Shown piece after piece: positions 58,304-64,000 of a DNA stretch of 64,000 bases. The DNA comes from Labilithrix sp. (lineage in GTDB: Bacteria > Myxococcota > Polyangia > Polyangiales > Polyangiaceae). Position 1 is the first letter of the stretch. Each line of letters begins with the position of its first letter. The position numbers and the translations under genes were made by a program. Where the stretch lies: NCBI GenBank assembly GCA_028287035.1, contig JAQBQL010000125.1:27045-91044 (forward strand), read 5' to 3'. Below the pieces are notes generated by a model. The model saw nothing but the letters and a program-made list of their open reading frames with translations, was not told where the DNA came from and did no database searches.

Positions 58304-59043
58304 CGCGCACCGTGAGCTCGACGCGGCTGGTGCGTGCCGACCGGAAAGCGGATAGTTTCGACGCCTTGGGAACGGTCCTCGTCGCCGACTCCGAGGCGGT
58401 CAGCAGGCAGCAGGTCGGGCAGCTGGTCGCTCGTTACCGGCGGGTTCGCTTCGCGCACACCGCGGCCCAGGCGCTCGCGCTCGCCGAGACCCCGGCCGAC
58501 TGGTGCGGGTTCGTCGTCGACGCTCACCTCGAGGGGAGCCGCGACGTCGGTCTGACCCTGCTCGCCCAGGTCCGCGAGCGATGCCCGGCCGCGCCGTTGG
58601 TGGTCATCAGTGATCTCGTCGATCGCGAGCTCGTCAACCGCGCGGCGGTGCTCGGTGCGCCCATTCTCGTGAAGCCGTTCGGGGACGCCGAGCTGCGGCC
58701 GTTCCTGGAGCGCGTGATCGCGCACGAGCATTCCTTCGCCGCGTCGTTCGCGGAGCGTCTCGCGCTCGCGACGCGGGCCTGGAAGCTCTCGCTGCGCGAG
58801 CACGAGATCCTCGCCTGGCACCTCGCCGGCGGAACGCGCGAGGACTACCTCGCGACGTCCGGCCTGTCCGAGGGCACGCTGAAGACCTACGTGAAGCGCA
58901 TGCTGAAGAAGGTCGGGGCGCAGAACCTCGCGGAGATGACCCAGGTGACCTTCCGACGCGTGCTGGGGACGCCCGCGCCCTTCGCGGCGATGGTCCGGGC
59001 CGAAGGGGATCGGGAGAGCTCGCCCATCCCGATCCGCCGCTAG
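58300..59043 (+). CDS. Response regulator with LuxR-type DNA-binding domain
   Basis: 247 aa from a GTG. Divergent receiver about 24-145 (VLVADSEAVSRQQVGQL, Asp in FVVDAHLEGSRD, LVKPFG). C-terminal LuxR/GerE-type helix-turn-helix about 160-225: LSLREHEILAWHLAGGTRED, LATSGLSEGTLKTYVKRMLK. The likely transcriptional output of the nine-gene relay. The operon seems to end here: a GST gene begins 32 nt downstream with its own ATG. Confidence 0.9.
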   Translation: MTRTVSSTRLVRADRKADSFDALGTVLVADSEAVSRQQVGQLVARYRRVRFAHTAAQALALAETPADWCGFVVDAHLEGSRDVGLTLLAQVRERCPAAPLVVISDLVDRELVNRAAVLGAPILVKPFGDAELRPFLERVIAHEHSFAASFAERLALATRAWKLSLREHEILAWHLAGGTREDYLATSGLSEGTLKTYVKRMLKKVGAQNLAEMTQVTFRRVLGTPAPFAAMVRAEGDRESSPIPIRR

Positions 59044-59075
59044 ACCAAACGCATGATCCTCTATGCTGCCGGGCG

Positions 59076-59681
59076 ATGAAGCTCTTCTACTCTCCTCAGG
59101 TCTGCTCGCTCGTCCCCCACATCGTGCTCCGCGAGCTCGGGACGTCGTTCGAGCTCGAGAAGGTGGATCTCCGGTCGAAGGCGATGGAGCACGGCGGCGT
59201 GCTCTCCGGCGTGACTGCCAAGGACTACGTGCCGGTCCTCGACCTGGACGACGGTAATCGCCTGACCGAGCTGTCCGTCATCATCCGGTATCTCGCCGAC
59301 AGCCGGCCCGAGTCGAACCTGGCGCCGCGCCTCGGGACGTTCGAGCGCGTGCGGTTCGAGGAGCTGCTCCACTTCGTCGCCACCGAGCTGCACAAGGGCT
59401 TCATCCCGTTCTCGATGATGCCGGGCATGAGCGAGGAGAGCCTGGCATGGGCCAAGGCGCGGCTCGCCTCGCGCGTCGAGGTGCTGCGCACGCAGCTCGC
59501 CGACCGGCAATTCATGTTCGGTGACTCCTTCACCGTGGTCGACGCGTATGCCTTCTGGGCACTTCGCGCCTACAGCTTCCTCACGAAGACGAAGCTCGAC
59601 GGAACGCTCAAGGACTACGCCGCGCGCATGACCGAGCGGCCGTCGATCCGCGACGCGGTCGACCACGAGAAGCGCGCCTGA
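59076..59681 (+). CDS. Beta-class glutathione S-transferase
   Basis: 201 aa. N-terminal domain with the beta-class Cys10 (KLFYSPQVCSLVPHIVLREL), cis-Pro in KDYVPVLDL, and the Glu-Leu-Ser motif TELSVIIRYL. Helical C-terminal domain with MFGDSFTVVDAYAFWALRA. Cytoplasmic; conjugates or reduces electrophiles. ATG at 59076, 32 nt after the LuxR gene, so partial read-through is possible. Confidence 0.94.
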   Translation: MKLFYSPQVCSLVPHIVLRELGTSFELEKVDLRSKAMEHGGVLSGVTAKDYVPVLDLDDGNRLTELSVIIRYLADSRPESNLAPRLGTFERVRFEELLHFVATELHKGFIPFSMMPGMSEESLAWAKARLASRVEVLRTQLADRQFMFGDSFTVVDAYAFWALRAYSFLTKTKLDGTLKDYAARMTERPSIRDAVDHEKRA

Positions 59682-59684
59682 GGG

Positions 59685-60431
59685 CTAGAGGGAGGTGATC
59701 CCGCGGCCGCCCTCGAGGCCGAAGGCAAGCCCTGCATCGTGCTGCGGATCGGTGAGGATGGTGACGACGTGCTCGCCGACCTCGCGCGGGGAGAGCGGCT
59801 CGCCGAAGCCGGCGAGGAAGGTCTCGCGGCTGATGCCCTTGCGGCGCGCGTAGGGGTCGGCCGAGCTGCGTCCTAGATCGGTCGCGCCGATCATCTGCTG
59901 CGGGACGATGGCCTGGAAGCGCACGTCCAGGCCGAGGTCCGCGGCCACACCGTTCGCGTAGCCGGCCATGAGCCACTGCATGCGCTTGGCGCCCGCATAG
60001 CCACCGGAGAGCGGCGAGCCGTTCACGGCGGCTCCGCTCGATCCGAGGAGGACGCGGCTGCCCGCGGGGAGCGGCAGGCGCAGCGCTGCCTGTACCCAGT
60101 GGAACGCGCCGCGCACGTCGACCTGCCACACGCGCTCGAACTGCTCCCACGTGAGCTCGTGGAGCGGTCCCATGGGGGGCGCGGCGCCGGCGTTCAGGAT
60201 CAGCACCGAAGGGCACAGCTCGGAGAGCACGCGCGCCGCGAGGGCGGCATCGGTGATGTCGCCGGCGAACACCTCGACGCCGAGGCGGCTCGCGAGGGCC
60301 GCGAGCCGCTCCGCGTCCCGGGCGACGACCGTGACCTGCGCCTTCCGGGCGACCAGCGCCTCCACGATGCCGAGGCCGAGGCCGCGGCTGCCACCGGTGA
60401 CGACCACCTTCCGTCCGTGAAGGTCGATCAT
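59685..60431 (-). CDS. Short-chain dehydrogenase/reductase
   Basis: 248 aa. Dinucleotide motif VVTGGSRGLGLGIVEALVAR, VARDAERL, LILNAGAAPPM (NAG), LLGSSGAAV with catalytic Ser, YAGAKRMQWL (YxxxK). ATG at 60431 overlaps the stop of the ECF sigma gene (ATGA), so it is the second gene of that operon. Substrate unknown; a target of the sigma factor is likely. Confidence 0.94.
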   Translation of the reverse strand: MIDLHGRKVVVTGGSRGLGLGIVEALVARKAQVTVVARDAERLAALASRLGVEVFAGDITDAALAARVLSELCPSVLILNAGAAPPMGPLHELTWEQFERVWQVDVRGAFHWVQAALRLPLPAGSRVLLGSSGAAVNGSPLSGGYAGAKRMQWLMAGYANGVAADLGLDVRFQAIVPQQMIGATDLGRSSADPYARRKGISRETFLAGFGEPLSPREVGEHVVTILTDPQHDAGLAFGLEGGRGITSL

Positions 60432-61318
60432 GGCGCGTCTCCGGTGAAGCTCGCGTCGCGAGCGATGTAGGGCACGTAGCGGTAGTCGCGAACGAGGGCG
60501 ACGTGGTCACCTGCGAAGGTGAGCGTGACGAAGTACGCGGGGCCCGGGCCCGACGCGGGACGGAACATGGCGATGGCGGGGAGTCCGTCGACGAAGCCGG
60601 CCTGCGCGTGCAGCTCCTCGCGCGGCGCGCCGGCGGCATACTGCGTGAAGTACTCGGCGGCGGCCGCGCCGCGTCGCTGGAGGCGCGAGGCGAGGTCGAG
60701 CCGCGTCTCCTCGCCGAAGAGCGCGCGCAGGCGGTCCCAGTCCCGCGCGTTGAAGAGATCGGCGTAGCGCCGGAGCCGCGCGAGGTCGGCGGCGGGCGTC
60801 GGCTGCTCGGGTCGGGATCGTGCGGCCACGACGTTGGCGCGTGCCCGGAACAGGGCCGCCTTCACGGCCTGGACGTTCGTGCCCATGACCGCGGCGGTCT
60901 CCTCGAGCGAGCAATCGAGCACGTCCTTCAGGGCGAGCGCGCTGCGCTGGACCGGCGGCAAGGCGGCGAAGACCTCGAGCGCGGCCTCGACGCGCGGACC
61001 GTCGGCGGCAGGCGCCTCGGCGGCCTCGAAGTCGCCGAGGTCGGCCATCATGTCGACCTTCCGGTGCTCGTGGCGACGCAGGGCATCGAGCGCCGCATTG
61101 TGGGCGATCCGGAAGAGCCACGGTCGCAGGGGCGGCGGGGCGTCCATCTCGGCGAGCGCGTAGTAGCCCTTGGCGAGCGCGTCCTGCACGACGTCCTCGG
61201 CGTCGAACACCGAGCCCATCATGCGCACGCAGTAGCGATGCAGGTCGGGGCGGATCTCGGCGACGAGGTCCATGAAGCGCCCGCGCGCCTCGGCCATTGC
61301 GGGCAGGAGATCGGTCAT
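60428..61318 (-). CDS. ECF sigma factor with SnoaL-like C-terminal domain
   Basis: 296 aa. Region 2: DLHRYCVRMMGSVFDAEDVV, LRPWLFRIAHNAALDALRRH. Region 4: VQRSALALKDVLDCSLEETA with helix TNVQAVKAALFRARANV. The C-terminal 110 residues (ARLRRYADLFNARDWDRLRA, FGEETRLDLASRLQ, YFVTLTFAGDHVALVRDYRY) are the SnoaL/NTF2-like domain of SigJ/SigG-type (ECF41/ECF56-like) factors, which controls activity without an anti-sigma factor. ATG at 61318. Coupled to the SDR gene. Confidence 0.93.
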   Translation of the reverse strand: MTDLLPAMAEARGRFMDLVAEIRPDLHRYCVRMMGSVFDAEDVVQDALAKGYYALAEMDAPPPLRPWLFRIAHNAALDALRRHEHRKVDMMADLGDFEAAEAPAADGPRVEAALEVFAALPPVQRSALALKDVLDCSLEETAAVMGTNVQAVKAALFRARANVVAARSRPEQPTPAADLARLRRYADLFNARDWDRLRALFGEETRLDLASRLQRRGAAAAEYFTQYAAGAPREELHAQAGFVDGLPAIAMFRPASGPGPAYFVTLTFAGDHVALVRDYRYVPYIARDASFTGDAP

Positions 61319-61365
61319 CGTTTCGGTCCTCCGTCAGGGCTCATGATGGAAGGACGTTCGACGCG

Positions 61366-61383
61366 GGGCCGAAGATACGGCCC
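61366..61383 (-). terminator. Stem-loop after the small lipoprotein gene
   Basis: GGGCCG and CGGCCC with a 6-nt loop, 21 nt after the stop of the lipoprotein gene on the minus strand. There is no U tract. A candidate end for the helicase/lipoprotein transcript, or a regulatory site for the sigma gene start. Confidence 0.3.
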
Positions 61384-61404
61384 TGGGCGAAAAGATCGCG
61401 CCGC

Positions 61405-61653
61405 TCAGGGATGGCCGGCGTCGCCGGTCGTCACCTTCACGTCGAGGCTCTTCACCTCCTTCTTCGCCTCCTCGGCCGCCTTCTGCGCTGCCGCCCCGAG
61501 GTCCCGGCCGCCCTGTTTCAGGTCCTCGGTGGCAGAGGTGCCGCTGTCCGCGGCTGCGGCGGTCGTGCTCGTGGACGTGGCGCGATCGTCACATCCGAGC
61601 GCCAGCGTGGCTCCGAGCAGCAGGCCGATCAGCGTGGTTCGCATGGTCTTCAT
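61405..61653 (-). CDS. Small lipoprotein
   Basis: 82 aa. Signal peptide and lipobox ALGC (TLIGLLLGATLALGCDD), then a Ser/Thr/Ala linker and an amphipathic charged helix (ATEDLKQGGRDLGAAAQKAA). This resembles small osmotic/envelope-stress lipoproteins but no family is certain. ATG 61653 overlaps the helicase stop (ATGA); ATG 61644 with GGAGA 9 nt upstream is an alternative (79 aa). Confidence 0.7.
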   Translation of the reverse strand: MKTMRTTLIGLLLGATLALGCDDRATSTSTTAAAADSGTSATEDLKQGGRDLGAAAQKAAEEAKKEVKSLDVKVTTGDAGHP

Positions 61654-64000
61654 TCTCCATTCTCACCAAAAGCATCGCCCGTGCCGCGCGGCATGAGCTC
61701 CAGGATCGGAGCGAGGGCCGGCTCGCGCTCCGCGGCGTCGGGGTCGACGAGCACGATGAGATGATCCTGCGCGCGGCTCGTCGCGACGTGCAGGAGGTGG
61801 GGTCGCTCCCCGAGCCAGCGGAGATGACGATGCCCGGTGGCCGTCACCGAGAAGATCACGACCCGTCGTTCGCCGCCCTGCAGCCGGTGGACGGTGCTCA
61901 CGAGCACGCCGCCCTCCGCAGCGAGGCCACGCTCGCCGAGCGCCCGCTGGATCCGCAGGTACTGGCCGACGAACGGCGTCAGCACGGCGATGTCGGCGGG
62001 CGCGACGCCGTCGCCGACGAGCTGCATCACGAGATCCACGGCGCACGCGGCCTCGGCGTCGTTGACGACGCCTTCCGCGGCACGCACCCCGAGCCCGCGG
62101 ACCGCCCGGACGCTCACCGGCGCGACGAGCTGCGGGGAGACGTCCGAAAGGGACCGGCGCGGGGTCCGGACGTCCAGCGTGTAGCCGCTCCACCGCGAGG
62201 CGAGCGCGACGATCTCGGGTTGCGAGCGGAAGTGCTCGGTCAAGGAGAGGCTCTTCCGGACGCGCGGCTCGGCGACGGCCTGGGCGGACGACGTCGCCAC
62301 GGCGCTCATGCGAAACGGCGCGACCGCCGCCTCGTCGAGGCCACGGGCGAGCCGGTCGTCGACGCGCGGGTCCAGCGTGTAGACCGGCGGAAGCTGCGCG
62401 ATGTCCCCCGTGAAGAGCGCGCGGCGCGCTCGCGCGAGGGCCGGGGCCGCGAAGATGGGGGCGCACTGCGCCGCCTCGTCGATGACGAGACGGTCGATGA
62501 GATCGCGCTCCAGCGGGAAGCTCGCGCGCATCGACAGCAGCGTGCAGCCCGCCAGCGGGAACAGCGGCGCGATCTCCCGCAGCGCGAGGGGCAGGGGCTT
62601 GCCTCGCCCTCCCGACCACTCGCCGCGCGCCGCGTCCATCGCCGTGGTCAGACGCGGCAGCAGCAGATCGCGATGCGCCCGCGCCCACGCATGCCGCACC
62701 GCGAGGGCGGCATCGTAGAGCGCAGGGTCGAGCGGTGGCTCGGCGAGGGCTCCGGCCCCGGCAGCGCCGAGCTCGGCGAGGACGGCCGACAGCTCGGCGC
62801 GCATCGAAGGCGCGAGCACCGACAGGCGCACGCTCGCGAGCGACCCGAGCGTGGACTCGATGGCGAGATGCTGGCGGGCACTGTCGGCGTGCGGGTCCGC
62901 GGGGTCGAGGTCCCCGAACGGAACCGCGAGGCCGAGCGACGCGAGCACCGGCGCGATCCGCGGGGCACGCAGGGCGTTGGCGCGCGCCCACTTCTCGCAG
63001 GCGCGGGCGACGGAGGCCTTCGGGCCCTCGAGGTGGAGCTGGACGAGCCGCGTCGCGGCCTCGGCGTGGTCGCGCAGCGCCGACTCGGCGGCGTCGAGCG
63101 CGTCGGGGTCGACGACCGCGGCGACGTCGGGCGTCCGTGCGAGCTCCTCGCGCAGCGTGGCGACGCGCGCCTCGAGCATGCGGCGACGGTCGGCCTCCGA
63201 GGTTCGTGCCTTGCGCGACGCGGCATGCTCGCGCAGGTACTCGCGGACCGGCTGCGCGCGCGCCTCGAACGCCGCGCGGGCCTCCGCGAGCGGCATCTCG
63301 GCCGAGGTCTCGAGCACCGCGATGGCGTGCGCCAGCGCGGGAGCCGTGCTCTGCGCGAGCGCCCGCCGGCTGCCCAGGCGGATGCCGACCGGAAGTCCGG
63401 CGCCGCCGACGAACGGCGCTAGCGCATGGTCCACCGCGGCGTTGTTGGTGCTTGCCACGACGAGCGGCCAGAAGGCGATCCGTCCCGGGGCGCGCGTCCA
63501 CAGCGTGTCGAGGGCGCACGCCACCACCGCCTGCGCGGCGATCTGGTGGAGGAGGGCGGTCTTCCCGCAGCCGGGCGGGCCGCACACCGCGACGATGTCC
63601 TCGGCGCCCTCGATGGCTCGTGCCGCGGTGAGCTGCGAGGCCGTCGGGGGGACGCGGCCCGAGGTGAAGATCGGGCTTCCGAGCGACGCTGCCGCCCGCG
63701 CGCCCAGGTACACGGCAAGCGCGCCGCGTGGCGGCAGCGGATCCTCGAGGAGCGCCGCGAGATCGGCGCGGAGCCCGCTCGTCGGATCGCCGCGCGGCGG
63801 GAGCATCGCGAGGCCATGCGGATGACAGCGGAGGGCGCGCGACGGCGGCGCACGCCGTAGCGCCGCCTCGCCGAGCGCCACGAGGTCCTCGCGCGTGAGC
63901 GGCGGTTCGGCGGCGGCCGGGCCGTCCTCCTCTTCGGGTGCGTCCGCGTCCTCGCCGCCCGAGGCGAGCGCCGCGGCCGCCGCACGGACGAGCGCCGCCA
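61650..64000 (-). CDS. SF1 DNA/RNA helicase, DNA2/UPF1-like (partial, runs off the right edge)
   Basis: At least 783 codons, open to the window edge, so the start is outside. Walker A CGPPGCGKTALLHQ, Walker B-type LVIDEAAQCAP, motif III GDIAQLPPV, motif IV TEHFRSQPEIVALAS, motif V VSTVHRLQGGERRVVIFS and motif VI TSRAQDHLIVLVDP: the AAA_11/AAA_12 architecture. A long helical insertion lies between motifs I and II. No nuclease domain is seen. An in-frame GTG at 63881 is not the likely start, since conserved-looking acidic sequence precedes it. Coupled to the small lipoprotein gene. Confidence 0.9.
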   Translation of the reverse strand, partial: AALVRAAAAALASGGEDADAPEEEDGPAAAEPPLTREDLVALGEAALRRAPPSRALRCHPHGLAMLPPRGDPTSGLRADLAALLEDPLPPRGALAVYLGARAAASLGSPIFTSGRVPPTASQLTAARAIEGAEDIVAVCGPPGCGKTALLHQIAAQAVVACALDTLWTRAPGRIAFWPLVVASTNNAAVDHALAPFVGGAGLPVGIRLGSRRALAQSTAPALAHAIAVLETSAEMPLAEARAAFEARAQPVREYLREHAASRKARTSEADRRRMLEARVATLREELARTPDVAAVVDPDALDAAESALRDHAEAATRLVQLHLEGPKASVARACEKWARANALRAPRIAPVLASLGLAVPFGDLDPADPHADSARQHLAIESTLGSLASVRLSVLAPSMRAELSAVLAELGAAGAGALAEPPLDPALYDAALAVRHAWARAHRDLLLPRLTTAMDAARGEWSGGRGKPLPLALREIAPLFPLAGCTLLSMRASFPLERDLIDRLVIDEAAQCAPIFAAPALARARRALFTGDIAQLPPVYTLDPRVDDRLARGLDEAAVAPFRMSAVATSSAQAVAEPRVRKSLSLTEHFRSQPEIVALASRWSGYTLDVRTPRRSLSDVSPQLVAPVSVRAVRGLGVRAAEGVVNDAEAACAVDLVMQLVGDGVAPADIAVLTPFVGQYLRIQRALGERGLAAEGGVLVSTVHRLQGGERRVVIFSVTATGHRHLRWLGERPHLLHVATSRAQDHLIVLVDPDAAEREPALAPILELMPRGTGDAFGENGE

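Overview
The window is a 64 kb, roughly 70% G+C, densely coding stretch from a myxobacterium (Myxococcota, probably Polyangiales/Sorangiineae; the order is inferred). The reasons are a MYXO-CTERM sorting tail on a secreted M23 peptidase (19374-20891), many lipoproteins whose lipobox is followed by Asp/Gly/Ser/Ala-rich linkers, a TIGR02266-like PilZ domain, several ECF sigma factors, and a very large number of histidine kinases and receiver proteins. I saw no rRNA, tRNA, CRISPR array or insertion sequence. Genes are tightly packed, and many neighbours share 4-nt stop/start overlaps (ATGA, GTGA, TTGA).

Region by region. 1-8.4 kb: end of a receiver protein, a lipoprotein, a YCII/ECF-sigma pair, a zinc alcohol dehydrogenase with a small partner, an ECF sigma factor coupled to a membrane protein with two VHL-beta-like domains, a GST and a DUF899 protein. 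8.4-18.9 kb: a large protein with a diadenylate-cyclase-like domain, two separate ArsR/SRPBCC gene pairs, a HExxH protein, a divergent SDR/AraC module, and an FAD monooxygenase/GST-like/cupin operon divergent from a TetR gene. 18.9-19.4 kb is a scar holding remnants of uvrA and of a VOC gene, plus repeats. 19.4-31.4 kb: secreted and envelope proteins (M23 peptidase, beta-propeller, ice-binding-like lipoprotein, mono-heme lipoprotein, Prc-type protease), an RsbQ-like hydrolase joined to a PAS kinase, an FAD monooxygenase stub, and a second SDR/AraC module.

31.4-39.0 kb is a two-component island: a receiver protein and a hybrid kinase on the minus strand, and on the plus strand three kinases with a full phytochelatin synthase coupled by 4-nt overlaps between the first two. 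39.0-49.5 kb holds stress and metabolic genes (DUF1801, AraC, VOC, esterase, YCII, DUF2786, PAS-GAF, YdeI, MFS, aldo/keto reductase).

49.7-59.0 kb is the most striking part: nine co-directional genes, mostly overlapping or nearly touching, encoding a dual receiver, PilZ-receiver, receiver, Hpt, a penta-heme lipoprotein, a FIST protein, a PAS hybrid kinase with three receivers, another receiver, and a receiver-LuxR regulator. The FIST/kinase adjacency recalls the heme/NO sensor pair NosP/NahK. I read the whole as one phosphorelay with a redox or NO input and c-di-GMP-type and transcriptional outputs (inference). 59-64 kb: a GST, an SDR/ECF-sigma pair, and a small lipoprotein coupled to an SF1 helicase that runs off the right edge.
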